DNA of 64,000 bases from Ulota crispa (Eukaryota; Streptophyta; Bryopsida; Orthotrichales; Orthotrichaceae). Below, in pieces: positions 13,101 to 25,108 of the stretch. Position 1 is the stretch's first letter. Each line of letters begins with the position of its first letter. The stretch spans positions 13,016,868-13,080,867 of the forward strand of contig OY987246.1 in assembly GCA_963920765.1 (NCBI GenBank), read 5' to 3'. Position numbers and translations under genes: made by a program. The notes under the pieces were generated by a model that ran no database searches, had not been told where the DNA came from, and saw only the letters and a program-made list of their open reading frames with translations.

Positions 13101-16100
13101 ACAGCACATACGCCCTCGGTTGCTTAAATGGTGCATATGTATGGTGAAGTAACATTCCTTAATATTCTGGTGTACAGATATAATCCAGAGATGGATGGGA
13201 GAATCCTACTCGCCAAGGTGGACTGCACTATGAACATGGATCTTTGTAGATCGTAAGTGCTCAGACTATTGGGGCTCTTTTCTGGATGAATATCGGGATG
13301 TTATCGGGGTCGAAGTTGTCGTGTCCTGACTCCATTTTGCGTACAGTCAATTTTGAATCGAACTAGGATGTCGCATCTTCTAGATTGCACAGAAGTATTG
13401 GTTACGTCACTGTACAGAAATCTTTTTGGTGTAGAAGCTGTTTGTAGAGCTACAATGGGTACAGGTATGAGAACTTATGAATTTTGGTGTTTGCAGACAC
13501 CATATCCAAGGTTATCCATCAATCCGCATTTTTCGCAAGGGCCATGATGTCAGGTGCTTAGGTTTTCTCAAACTCGCTATGTCTACCGTACACCTCAACC
13601 AGGTGCAGGACGATCTATATTCCAGTACGGAAGGGGTCTTGCATGTCGCTTGTTAGTTCGAGAGAAATGAGTCCAAACGTGAGCTGGAGTGAAGGTTTTG
13701 AAGCATTTTGTGGTGGATGCGAGTGTTTTTGCTGCATCGCTGGTTATTTGTTATAGTACAGTTGTAACAACATCTGCAACACATTTCTTGCTTAGAGTAT
13801 TGTCTAACTGCTCTTGCAATGTGCATCGTTCGTCCGTGCGAACTCTACATCGCTAAATGAATGGCGCGTGTTTGCCTGGGAACATCAGAGGGTAAGCGTG
13901 TTCTACTTCAAGCTCTTCCACGTCAGTTGCCCTCCAAGGCGATGACATTCTCATAGCAACTCCTTAGTTGTTTGCATACAGAATGGATATGGCTCTGTTG
14001 TTTGTTCAGTCGTGAAATTTGGGTGCTAATGGCCATTTTTTTTCGTGGATTCTGTCCACATGTAACCTGAATACTTGAAGAGTTCACTCCGTTGAAATGT
14101 TGCAGAGATGAGCATGGGCAACACGAGCACGACTCGTACTATGGGGATCGTGATACGGAGTCCTTAGTAGCCGTAAGCCCCGTCTCTTGGTTATCTTGCA
14201 TTTTCATTTCAGTGACGTGCTTATTGTGTTTTTTTGTTTGAGGAGAATAAAGGAACTGAAAATCTTCTCAGTGAAAACTAATTGATTGAGTTTCAGCCTA
14301 GCCTAGTGTATTCTTGACGTATCATCTGCATGTGAAGATTCCTCTCGTGCCTTTCCGTTTAGCCTTCTGACCAAGTAGTACGCTTGATGTCAGAACTCAT
14401 CTCAAACTTCATGAGTAGTACATTGTGGTGCTGTAGACTCACGATTCGTGTGCAATTTCTAGTTCATGGTAGAGCTGGTCCCTCCAGCTGTGGTGGATGG
14501 AAGATTTCAGCTGGAAGACAAGTCCAGTAATACAGGGGCTGCAAACTCGACCACAAAGCGTCCGGCACCTAAAGCTGGAGGGTGTAGAGTCGAAGGGTTT
14601 ATCAGGGTGAAGAAGGTATTTTTTTTCTTGTTTTTCTCTTTCATCATAGTGTACAGTAAAACCTATTTCCAAGTACCAGATATACGTATCAAGTATTTGG
14701 AAAGCGAAGATGTATTTGGAAGAGTGGTATGGGATTTTTAAAGCGAAGTCAACAGTAGTGTTAAGCTTTGTGTGTTATCGACGTGGCAGGTCCCTGGAGA
14801 ATTGATGATATCCGCACATTCTGGTGCACATTCATTCGATGCCGCCAACATGAACATGACACATTACGTCGGGTTCTTCAGTTTTGGTCGGAAGTTATCT
14901 TGGCGGTCAGTTCATTGGGTGAACGAATTGTTACCCGAGTTGGATACAAACGTAGATCGGCTGACTGGAGACATTTTCACTTCCGAACACGAAAATATCA
15001 CGGTACGTGGCAGTGTTGTAGTCAAGCTTTATTCTACTATTTTGTTCTGGTGTCGTCTCCAAACGTGTAATAGAATATAATTAGCTTGTAGTCTTTTGTC
15101 TTTGCAAGGCATCAATGCGATCTGGAATGTTGCAACAGGTTCTCAGTGCATCCTAGATCTAACTTTTTGAAGAATCTCTTCAGAGGTTCCTTGTATTGTC
15201 GAGTTTCTTGCACAATTTATATTCCTCTCCACATGTATAGACGTTTGGTAATACCCATAGTGGCCAGGCTGTTAACCTGGTTTAGTAGAAATCCAACAAG
15301 TAAGAATAGAAGGTTGTTTGGATGTAATTTGATATGCACATGGTCTGTTGATTTCGTTTCAAGTGGTTGATCTTGTTCTCTTAATTATGCCAACTATGGA
15401 TAACGTAAATTTTGTGACTGGTCTCTCTTGATTATGACAATTTTGCATTTCGTGTTTCAACTTCTCATACAGTTTGTTCGTGTGTTATTATGATGACAGC
15501 ATGATCATTACTTGCAAGTGGTCAAGACCGAGGTGATCACACTCCACCGGTCACAGAGTGAAAAGGTGCTAGATCAATACGATTATACTGCTCACAGTAA
15601 TATGATCCAGTCTACGAATGTTCCTGTGGTGAAGTTTCACTACGAGCTTTCTCCTATGCAGGTACGCCACGTGTAGTTCACCCCGAATCCCAGTAAAAAT
15701 TCTTTGACGACAGCCTTAGCCCGAAGTGCATAAACAGAAACCAGAAAGTCCGCTTTGGAAACTAATAGTTCCTTCACTTTCAAAGTTGGTTTCTATTGTT
15801 TTGATTTTTCTTCTTGTTATTGGTACATTTATGGTCTTCCTTGAAGCCTCCCAAATGATGTACGTCAACTCATATGGATGTAGAGGGGTATATATTGGCC
15901 CTTGCTACGATGTTTATGACTGCTGCTGAATTGGCATTTTCATTTTGTGACTAGTGAGTTCTTGACTGGACATTTTCAACTGGTTTTGTTGTCCTGTTGT
16001 TGCAGGTCTTGGTCAGGGAGAATACAAAGTCTTTTTCACATTTCATTACAAGTCTTTGCGCGATTATTGGGGGTGTTTTCACGGTAATTACTGAATGCTT

Positions 16101-16397
16101 TATTTCTCATTGAGCAGCTCTATAAGATTAAAATCGTCCTTATGATTAGAATTGGAACCTTTCGGTGAAGGATACGAATTTGGAACTATCGCAAAGGTTT
16201 CAACGTTGATTCTTGTGGGACTTGGGAACTCATACGCATTGAAACTAGAGCGTAGAGAGGGTTTTGTTAGAGATTTTTTGGGGTTACAAATGCTAACTCC
16301 AGTGCTTTTTGTTGTGTAGGTCGCTGGAATTATTGACTCCATGTTGCATAATGCTATGAGCGTCATGAAGAAGGTGGAGCTTGGGAAACAATACTGA
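10111..16397 (+). CDS. PDIL5-4: PDIL5-4-like protein disulfide isomerase / ERV-type vesicle protein
   Basis: Fifteen exons: 10111-10151, 11112-11202, 11427-11521, 11859-11916, 12157-12356, 12577-12634, 12950-12990, 13178-13252, 13497-13553, 14106-14172, 14463-14615, 14790-15002, 15500-15661, 16006-16083, 16320-16397. Phases agree throughout and give 488 aa; I recall about 480 for the Arabidopsis protein. The layout is an ERGIC-type N-terminus with a membrane segment (residues about 24-44, GLSILAALAMVFLFGM), a thioredoxin-like domain (about 160-260), and a COPII-coated ERV-type domain ending in a second membrane segment (about 449-468, CAIIGGVFTVAGIID). The active site reads WCPWS (C175, S178): CxxS, not CxxC, consistent with this subfamily (WCYWS in Arabidopsis from memory). 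The cis-proline loop is GYPS near 227. It should act in ER-Golgi vesicles as a Trx/Erv41-Erv46-like fusion. The start ATGGTGTCC is chosen because KSIDFYRKIPRDLTEASLSG is the conserved N-terminus. No break was seen. Confidence 0.95.
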
Positions 16398-17133
16398 ATG
16401 CTAGGTAGTGTAATGTCTCAACTGGTTAACTCCTGGCAGATACATCCGAGTTTTGGTAGAATTGATTCGTTATTCCATTCCTTCCACCCATGGCCGTTTA
16501 GGTTGTACGTGTCATTGGCTTAGGGCTACTAGAAGAAGTGTTGTTCATAGTTAGTTTTGTAAAACTTATTATGGATGACTTCTCAGAATCCATAGTCGAT
16601 GGCAAAGTACTAGTTTTAGTGTTCGTGGTACACCTTTTCAAATTGTCACAAGTGTGATTCTAATAGATTGGTCTTTTTTGGGATTGTAAATGTGTCTTTT
16701 TGAAGTGATGCTTTTTCCAAGGGTTTGTTTACACTTATATTTAAGTTCTTTGCATGCTTTGCACCTCGTGTAACTCTTAACTTAAACTCTCTTTGTACTT
16801 GATTGCAACAATTTTTGTACTTCAACTGTGCCATTTTATCACCAATCATCATTGGTGTCAACAATGTAGAGGGACATCATTTTGAGCCTTTCTGGTTGTT
16901 CATTCTGGCCGTTTTTGGTTATTCAACGATAAAAATGAATGTAACAAAATTTGGAAATTTCATGTATAGGAACGGTTAGAAACTCACAAAAGTTGTTTGA
17001 ACTTCAGAAATTTGATACACATATACGCACATGTACATATGTATATGTACATGCATATGTTTGTTAATGCCACACCTTGATGTCCGTCATGAGCATGCAA
17101 ACTTAGAATTTAATGTTAAAATTTTTAAACCCT
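16398..17133. other. 3' flank of PDIL5-4 gene, no gene seen
   Basis: Probable 3' UTR followed by AT-rich intergenic sequence. A short alternating purine/pyrimidine palindromic stretch (ACATGTACATATGTATATGTACATGCATATG) lies at about 17029-17059. No credible ORF. Confidence 0.4.
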
Positions 17134-17384
17134 TTAACCCCTAAGCGCCTAGCTCAAAATCCGGTTTAGGCAGACCTACTCACACTCACAAGCATGTGGT
17201 TTTTACAAAACTAAGATAACTCATGTGAAATCAAATCAGAATCACTAGGAACCCTAGTACCCCACTCCATGTCACCCTTGTACCACCCTACCCTAGTTCT
17301 AGTACATCATACTAGCATGACTTATATACCTATTTTCAAATTTCCTAGAGGAAGTATACTTCCTCCAGGGCACTCAAGGGTTAA
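17134..17384. mobile_element. TTAA-bounded TIR element, 251 bp
   Basis: TTAA at 17134-17137 is followed by CCCCTAAGCGCC. The right end is GGCACTCAAGGG followed by TTAA at 17381-17384, whose reverse complement is CCCTTGAGTGCC (9 of 12 matching). It contains a perfect 18-bp palindrome, GAGGAAGTATACTTCCTC, at 17349-17366. It is non-coding and belongs with the other TTAA/CCC-ended elements of this window. Confidence 0.55.
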
Positions 17385-17839
17385 TCATGGCACTACCATC
17401 TTTTTAAAAGGAACAAATATATACACAATTTCTATTGAACCTTTATTATACTAGTGCTTTTTTCTCTTTGATATATTTTTCCTTTATGTAATTTCAGAAC
17501 CCTAGCAAGCTCATTGTGGTGGACCTTGGGATGTGGCATTAACAATATGAAGAAGTTGCTTTAGCAATTCACTATGTACATATGTTTGTGCTTATTTGTG
17601 TGTATGCATGCACACATAAAGAATAAACTTGATTCAATTCTCACCTATTGTAAATTGACAATTGACAATTGTGGCTACACATGATCCAAGTTTAAGAAAG
17701 ATTTATGTTTGAAGGGATAGTTTATGAACACCTTTTGGGGAATGGAGTTGAGACTAGAAATTGAACAAGCGCTATGTATGAGAGGCTTTGTCTGTGTAAC
17801 AGTGAATTCTTTTTGCGTAAGGTCCCTACTCAAACTTTC

Positions 17840-18249
17840 TTAACCTTTTAACCACTGGTTGACCACTTTGTGGTTGATTTGGCCCCTTTTCCTTGTGTAG
17901 GAAGAGAATGGCAATGAATCTGGTGATTAGCCAAAGGGGATATGTCTAGGGAATTGGGAAGTGAAGAGTTTAGGATAACTAGGCCAATTTGAGGTGGTAT
18001 GTGGTCAGAGGGCTAAAAAAACTAAAAGAGTACTGGCTGAAAATACACCAATGAATGCAAAAAGATGGCCATAACAACTAAAGAGTGAGTATAATTCATG
18101 ATGCACAACACTAAACCCTGCAAGATACTTCCATCTGCACGGTCAAATATGTGGTAGACATCTATATTCAATAGTTTTAAAATTTCCCCCAAATAGCCAT
18201 ACAAAGGATTACCCACCCCCACAATTGACCATGGTCATTAAAGGGTTAA
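17840..18249. mobile_element. TTAA-bounded TIR element, 410 bp
   Basis: Left end TTAA + CCTTTTAACCACTGGTTGACC at 17840. Right end, in reverse complement, TTAA + CCCTTTAATGACCATGGTCA, closing at 18249. The arms match imperfectly over about 25 bp. There is no coding sequence. It is more diverged than the other members of the group. Confidence 0.45.
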
Positions 18250-19268
18250 GGTAGTTTCTCTTAATGCAAATTCTCCTCCCTTGCGGTCCAAAGTCAATGA
18301 AGTCCCTCTACCTTAGTGTCTTAACAATATTGAAACAAGAATACAAATTGGGACACAACAAATTAAAAGAAATATTTGCACAACGCAATGACTATGAGCA
18401 CTATGGTGTCCACTTTGTATTGGTATTAGATATCAATATCCTCTTTGCGTAGGCACTCAATAGGCATTCTACATTTTTGTTGCACAAAAGTTGTCCATTT
18501 GATCTCCACTTTAGAGCATCAACTAGTCCTATATTTTGTGTGGAGCTTTGCAAATTGCAATGTCAAGTGTTGGACTCTTACTTCCAATTTGGGAGTAGGA
18601 TCTTGAAGAGAAATCATGTTATTCAAAAATCTCACTAAGTGTTGGGCTCCTTTTCGATCCATAAACAAAAAAATTGTTGTGTTAAATCTTGCCAAAAATG
18701 ATTCTTGGTAGCATATTGTGCTCTTGCTCTTGTTCTTGCTAGATTTGAAATTGAGACTTTGGAGGTTGTTGCTTTTATAGCAATGACAATAGCCTCTTGC
18801 AAAACTTGAATGTTATATGAAAAAGAAAATGTACCCAAATAGAGCAACACTTTTGTTAAGCCCAACATCAACATTCAGTGTAAATAGTTTACTATCAATT
18901 TACAATATTAAAAAAATGTGTGAACAAAGTGTTATTCATTCATAATTTTGCAATCAAATAATTTTTATAAATAACTTTATGGAGCAATTTGATTTTGGAT
19001 TGAAAATATAACTTTGAATTAAAACTTCATATACAATAAAATACCACAAAAAAGACATGTATTACAAATACAACACTATATTAAATACTTGCAAATCAAC
19101 ATCTCACATCTCACAAATTTTAGGGAAATTAATTTCTTCAATTGAGGTCTAATTTTAAATAAAAACCATTACGCCTTCAACAATGTTTTTGAAATTGATA
19201 TGCTTATTTTTTTGAAATAATAACTTGGGGTTTAATGTATAAAAAAAATAAGGGGATAGGTACAAACA
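18250..19268. other. Intergenic, nothing recognised
   Basis: AT-rich sequence between a small TTAA element and the chromovirus. No supported ORF or repeat. Confidence 0.4.
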
Positions 19269-19273
19269 CCAAG

Positions 19274-19651
19274 TGCCAGGGACAGATTCAGTGACAAGAA
19301 CAAAGTAGAGAAAACGTAGAATCAAAACAAGAGCTCAAAAAAGTACTTAAAACCAAGACTAGAATAATATATTAAAAAGTAGCAATACAAGGCAAGGCTA
19401 AAGCTTGAAGGCCAAAGACTAAAGCGGCAAGATGAGTTGTTGAGATTGATGAACATCTCAGTCTCAACTCCTTTATATATTAAAGATCGAAGCTTGTCCG
19501 TCAAGCTTGGAAGTTGCTTGAAAAGCATCTTCTGATTTGGATGGCATTCAAGCTGCTTCTACTAGGTAGAAAGCTTCTTGAAAAGCTTTTACCTTTCCAA
19601 AATCTTCTAGGAAATTTTTTTGAACTAATCAATCGGTTCATGTTTGTGACA
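19274..19651 (-). repeat. 3' LTR of the chromovirus (378 bp)
   Basis: On the minus strand it begins TGTCACAAACATG and ends GAATCTGTCCCTGGCA, so the TG...CA ends are intact. It carries TATATAAAG 32 bp upstream of AATCTCAACAA (19437-19447), the likely RNA start. It has a single copy of the 42-bp unit around AAGCTTGGAAGTTGCTTGA that is triplicated in the other LTR. Confidence 0.9.
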
Positions 19652-19773
19652 TTACCTCCCCTTTTAGCTCCGAGATCCTTCAAGAAATTTGTGTAATTAT
19701 TGCTCTTGGCTTCATTAGTTGTTGTTGATGAATTTCTTGAATCTTCAAGGGAGCGTTTGGTAAATTTGAAGCT

Positions 19774-19895
19774 GGTTCCTATATACGTTCGCTAATTGGG
19801 TGGTCGCACTAATGAACAAAATATTCGATTTGCTCTCTCCGCATCCTTGAATTTAAAACTTTTTCAATTTTATATTTTTTGATGCTATCTACTTT
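19774..19895 (-). pseudogene. Chromodomain remnant
   Basis: Minus-strand reading gives KVLNSRMRREQIEYFVH, then two in-frame stops around DHPISER. This follows the chromodomain pattern E-x-I-L-x-R-R..x-Y-L-V-x-W-x-G-x-x-x-x-x-x-x-W-E-P. The normal tryptophan positions coincide with the stops. It sits between integrase and the 3' LTR, as expected for chromoviruses. It would have targeted integration to modified chromatin. Confidence 0.75.
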
Positions 19896-20176
19896 AACAT
19901 AAGGCGGCGGAGATTGAATTCTTCCAGGAAAGTTAGATTCTCTATAGGTTTCTAAGAGTGAAACATGAAACACTGGATGTACCTTCATTGCTGCTAGTAG
20001 TTGTAGCCGATATGCTTGATTTTTTTTTTAATACTAAATGGTCTAATCCGGCAATAGTCAAGTTTGTTGCTTGAACGAATCGTCTTGATATTACGTCGTA
20101 ATAGCCATACTTTTTTGCCCATTTAAAACTGTGGTTGCTCTCTTCTTCTCACATTGGCAAACTCTTTATATCGTAC

Positions 20177-21094
20177 TTAAGCTTTTTCTAAATGAGCTTT
20201 TATTGTTGCATGTAGCTCTTGTAAACGTATTGCCAAATTCTCTGCTATAGAGCTCTCCCTTCTCCACACTAGTAGCATATTAATTTTTGGATGATGTTCA
20301 TAATTTGCATAAAATAGAGTCTCTTGAGTTGATGCATGTTTGCTGTTATTGTATGCAAATTTTGCAAGCGGTAGCAAAGACACCAAATTGTTTTGTTGAT
20401 AATTTATGGTATACTATAGATATTGCTTCAATACTTGATTTACGCGTTTGGTTTGTCCATCTATTTGAGGATGAAAAGCTGAAAAAAGCTTGATTTTCAC
20501 TTGTAAGATTTTTAATAGTAATTGCCAAAATTTGGAGATGAACTGCGGGCCTTTATCAGACACAATATCTTTGGATAGTCCATGATATCAATAAATGCTG
20601 TTAATAAAGAGCTTATTTGTTTTTTTTCTAGTGATTGTCTTCTTGCATAGAATAAAATGCGCCATCTTTAAAAACCAATTGATTGTCACACAAATAGAAT
20701 CAAACTTAGCCGAAAGTGGTAAGTCTATAATGAAGTCTATAGAAACAGTTGATTATAGCTGTTTTGGCACTGGTAAAGGCTGTAAAAGTTCGTATGGTCA
20801 ATGTCGCGGATTTTTGGAGCGAGAACATGTGTTACTAAATAAAACAGACTCTTTGATAGTCTTCCATATCTGTAGCCACCAAAAATCTCAAAAAATGAAT
20901 TCTAATATCTTGTTGAAATTAAAATATCCAACAGTTGGAAAGTCATGGCATACTTGCATGATTTGAAAACGTCGTGGTCCATCCGGAATGTATAAACGTT
21001 CTTCAAAATATAAAAGCTGATTTTCAATCTTGAATTCAGTGGAATCTTTTGTAGAGTTGTTAGAACGTTGCTTGATATTAAGCAATGATATCAA
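20177..21094 (-). pseudogene. Integrase remnant
   Basis: Minus strand. The zinc-binding H2C2 region ends at 21094-20888 (CHDFPTVGYFNFNKILEF). The core follows through fragments such as DKGPQFISKFW (near 20550) and FHPQIDGQTKRVNQ (near 20450), and its end is LAKFAYNNSKHAST at 20386-20177. The pieces lie in different frames separated by stops. This is the DDE integrase that inserts the cDNA. Confidence 0.85.
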
Positions 21095-21299
21095 GCATTA
21101 AGGCATCTGTAGCTGATGCTGTTTGGATTTCGTCTAAAAAATTGGAATCAGCTGAAAACAAGATTTAAGTTGCTCATAAACAAAAGCATTCAGGATTCAA
21201 GAGCATCGTCCGTTATTAATTATATGCTGTTTCCCCTTCCTTAGGCATAAAGTTGAATCTTTTAGATAAGACATCAGATAATTTTTATTGCTTCCCGCG

Positions 21300-22871
21300 T
21301 CGATGTATGATGTCAAAGTTGGATTTAGATAAAGACATATTCTGATGGGCTTGACGACGATTTAAGATACAAATAGGCATAAAATATTCAAGGTTTTTGT
21401 TATCAGTATATACTGTCACCTGGTGTGCAGTGCTTTCGAAAAAATGATGTCATTCTTAAAAAGAATTCACAATTGCAAGCAGTTCTTTATTGTGGATTTT
21501 ATAGTTGATTTCTGTTGCGTTGAACTTTTTTGAGTGGAAAGCAACTGAATGGAGTTTTCCGTTTTCTTTTCATTGTGATAATATCGCACCCAATGTAAAA
21601 TCTGACGCATTTGTCTCAAAAAAAACGGCTTGGAAAAATCTGGATGTATCAGTATTGGAGTTGTAATAAAAGTTTTTTTCAGTGTTCAAAATGCTTTGTC
21701 TGCTTCTTGACTCCAATCTAACTTATTTTTGCATGTGAATTGCATAAATGGAGTGGTTATTTAGGAATAGTTCTTAATGAAAATTTGGTAGAAATGTGCA
21801 AAATTAAAAAAACATTGGATATTGCGTATTATTTTTGGGATTGTCTAATCTAATACGGCTTGAATTTTATTGAAATCTATCAAAATATCGTTACTCAAAA
21901 TGATATAGTCAAGAAACTTGACTTAAGTAGTGTGAAAATCACATTTTTTGAATTTGGCGTATAGTCTAGCATTGCGAAGCTTTTCAAGTACTAGCTTATC
22001 ATATTTTTCATGTTGAATTGAATTCTTACAGTATATCAAAATGTTGTCTAGATAACAAACAACAAAGTTGTCTAGAAACTCTAGAAATATATCACTCATA
22101 AGGTGTTGAAAAATTGTCAATGCATTTATAAGTCCAAAAGGCATGACGTTATATTCAAAGTGGCCATACCTTCTCCAAAAATCTGTCTTCCATTCGTCAC
22201 CTTCTTTTATTCATACAAGATTGTACACTCCCCTAAAATCAATCTTGGTATAAATCTTAACTTGTCCGATTTAGTTAAGAAGTCCGTTAGTTAGAAGTAA
22301 TGTATACTGATTCTTGATTGTAATTTTGTTGAGATCTCGATAATCCACGCACATTTATAAAGATTCATCTTTCTTTTTTACAAATAAAATAAGTGCACCA
22401 GCTAAAAACTTGGAGTGTTGAATAAAATTCTTGGCCAAATTTTCATCAACATATTTTCTCAATGGAAATATCTCGTTTTGCGATAGATTATAAATGAGTC
22501 CAAAAGATGGTTGTATACTTTGTTCGAGATTAAATGACGCAGTCATATAAATGATGTTTGGACAAAATATCTGCATTTTTCTTCTCAAAAACATCTTGAA
22601 ACTCTTTGTACTCTTCTGGAATTGTGGTTGTCTTGGTGATTTACTCAGACATTGGAATAACATATGTCACAAATATATCACTATCTTTGGTAGCTTGCAT
22701 AAATGCTCGAGCTTCAATAAATAGGGGTTTAAACACTTTCTGGCTGGAAGGTTCTATAGATTTAATCAATGATTTATCCGTAAAAGATTTTTCAAGAAGA
22801 AATGTAGTACTACAGTTTGTCCAATCAATTTGGGGATTATACTTTTCAAGCCAAGAAAGTCTTAAAATCAC
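21300..22871 (-). pseudogene. Reverse transcriptase and RNase H remnant
   Basis: Minus strand. Recognisable blocks in order: WLEKYNPQIDW (near 22840), YVDENLAKNFIQHSK (near 22440), MPFGLINALTIFQHLMSDIF (22144 onward), YLDNILIY (about 22031-22054) and TDNKNLEYF (near 21400, RNase H). In the YLDN block the second catalytic aspartate codon has become AAC, a G-to-A change. Frames break repeatedly. The normal role is copying the element RNA into cDNA. Confidence 0.88.
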
Positions 22872-22978
22872 AAGAGTGAAAGAGAACGGATAAAATTATA
22901 AATTACATGGCTACTATGATTTTCTGCTACTGTCTGTAAGGAAGTTGTTTTGTAAATAACATCGCCGGAAGATAACGG

Positions 22979-23281
22979 TTATCTGTCAATAACTTCAACG
23001 TGAACGGTCTTTGACTTTTGAACTATGGAAATTGTATGTAGTTTTACAAACGACGCATCTATAAAATATGCTGAGGTTCCAGAATCTATCAAAGTATGGA
23101 CTTTAATATTTTTAAGACCTAAATAAACCAATATGGTAAAACAAAAAATGGGATTTACAGACAATACATGACCTGAAGATGTCGACGATGTTGCAAGATC
23201 CAATTGCACAGTCTCTATTGTGACTGGACTTTGTTGTTTTTTTGTTGAACGTTGGTATTCTAAAGTTGTAAAATGCGTCAT
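22979..23281 (-). pseudogene. Retropepsin protease remnant
   Basis: Minus strand. The motif HTLIDSGTSAYFID, with the D-S/T-G active triad coded at about 23078-23086, matches the aspartic protease of Ty3/gypsy elements. It sits between the zinc knuckle and the reverse transcriptase, in canonical order. Confidence 0.85.
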
Positions 23282-23292
23282 TGCTTTTCAGG

Positions 23293-23810
23293 ACAATCGC
23301 TAGCTTTATGTCTTTCTTTTCTACAGTAAAGACATAATCCTCCTTTGCGTCAGCTTTTTTTTCTTGTTCTGTAGGGGGTTTAAATCGAAGTGCATCAATT
23401 TGCATGTATTTAATTTTAAATTGTTTTTCTGAACTTAGAATTGAAGAAGTGGCAAAATAGCCAGTGTAAGGCCGCGGCTTGCTCCATGCTTGTTTATCTT
23501 GTTGCCGCTCAAATAGCATATTGTCACACTTAAGAGCTTGACTAATAGCCTTGTTTAATATTGCAGGGTCTGGTAACAAAAGTAGTAAATTTTTTACTTT
23601 GTCACGTAAGCCATAATAGAATTGATTTATCAAAGTTTGTTTGCTCCAATTGATATCGCATGCAAACTGGCAAAAATTTGAAGCGTAGACTGATGCTAAA
23701 TGTCTTCTTTGTTGTAAACTCCAAATCTTTGTTATCGCAAAGCGCATTTTGTCATGCACACCAAATACTTCTCCAAAAGCGTCTAGAAACGCTTCAAAAC
23801 TGTTGAGCAT
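23293..23810 (-). pseudogene. Gag remnant with zinc knuckle
   Basis: Minus strand. The retrotransposon gag domain is visible as FEAFLDAFGEVFG, SVYASNFCQFACDINW and YGLRDKVKNLLL. A CCHC zinc knuckle, C-LY-C-RKER-H-KASD-C, is coded at 23293-23334 but in a different frame from the gag block, so a frameshift separates them. More gag probably lies between 23810 and 24600, too decayed to place. Confidence 0.85.
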
Positions 23811-24632
23811 TGAAGAGTTCCTCTCAAAAAGCAGTGCAAATCAAAAAAGTGTTTGTCTAGATAACAAAGTTTCCACCAATATAATGCGAGCTGCATCTGT
23901 CAAATATCATTGGGATTAAAGGAGCATACTAAGTCAAACTTGATTGACAAAACCACGAAATTTGGAACGTGTATTGTCAAATTTTTCCGGAAAGCTGACT
24001 CTAGGTTCTTTACTCTTACTGGAATTTTAAGCTTGCAGCATAGAACTTGGAATATTATTGGCTTGAATAGTTGGTGCGGGTGTTTGCAAAATGTTTCCGC
24101 TTTATAGATTGTTGCAACCTTGCTTCGAGGCTAAAAAGCCTTGAGTTGAATTCTTTGGTCTGCTTAAATATCTATTATTGCTCTAGATTCATGGTTGTAA
24201 TTGCGGACATTATAGCATCGAATTTTGAATTGTTTATAACAACTTTGTTTCCTTCCTTCATAATGATAACGTAGTATTCTCATAATACACGTTGATAAAA
24301 ACAACAAGATCGCAAACGCTTGAAAAGATAAATAGAGTAGGCTGTGATAGTAACATTTTGAAGCTAGCTTCACCAAACTCTCATACAACTTTTTCTTTAA
24401 ATTTTTGTTTGGATCTGCTAATAATACGGATTTCAAGATTGGAATTGAATTTACAGACAACAAGTCTATTCAGGTCTATAAACTTCAATGGTAGAAAAAA
24501 TCTATAGTGAAAACATACAACACCATCAATTTAAAAATGAGTAATCCGCAACTTCTAAAACATTTTGCAGTTTTCAAATAGAAGAGTATTCCACGCTCTA
24601 CTTAAACCAGAAAGTTTTGATGATGTTGAAGT

Positions 24633-24643
24633 AATCTCAACAA
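24633..24643 (-). other. Putative self-complementary primer-binding site
   Basis: Two bases inside the 5' LTR, the minus strand reads TTGTTGAGATT. This is the perfect complement of AATCTCAACAA, the 11 nt that begin at the predicted transcription start in the 3' LTR (32 bp after TATATAAAG). A usual tRNA-type site starting TGG is absent. In the 5' LTR the matching 11-mer has two transitions. Confidence 0.6.
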
Positions 24644-24645
24644 AC

Positions 24646-25108
24646 TGTTAGAGACGGATTCAGTGACAAGAAAAAAATAAAAAAAACGTAGAATCAAGAC
24701 AAGAGTTGAGAAATGTAGTTAAAACTAAGGCTAGAGTAGTATATTAGAAAGTAGCAATATAAAACAAGGCTAAGGCTTGAAGGCCAAAGACTAAGGCGGC
24801 AAGATAAGTTGTCGAGACTAATGAACATCTCAGTCTCTACTCCTTTATATATTAGAGATCGAAGTTTGTCTGTTAAGCTTGGAAGTTGCTTAAGAAGCTT
24901 CCTCTGACTTGTCCGTCAAGCTTGGAAATTGCTTGAGAAGCTTCCTTCGACTTGTCTGTCAAGCTTGGAAGTTGTTTGAAAAATTTCCTCTGATTTGAAC
25001 GGCACTTGAGCTGCTTCTACTAGGTAGAAAGCTTCTTGAGAAGCTTTTAACTTTCTAGAATCTTTTAGGAACTTTCTAGAACTAGTCAATTGGTTCATGT
25101 CCGTAATA
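24646..25108 (-). repeat. 5' LTR of the chromovirus (463 bp)
   Basis: It is alignable with the 19274-19651 LTR over its whole length. The extra length comes from three tandem copies of a 42-bp unit around TCAAGCTTGGAAGTTGCTTG (about 24857-24990), where the other LTR has one. The outer terminus is TA instead of TG on the minus strand (mutated). Confidence 0.9.
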
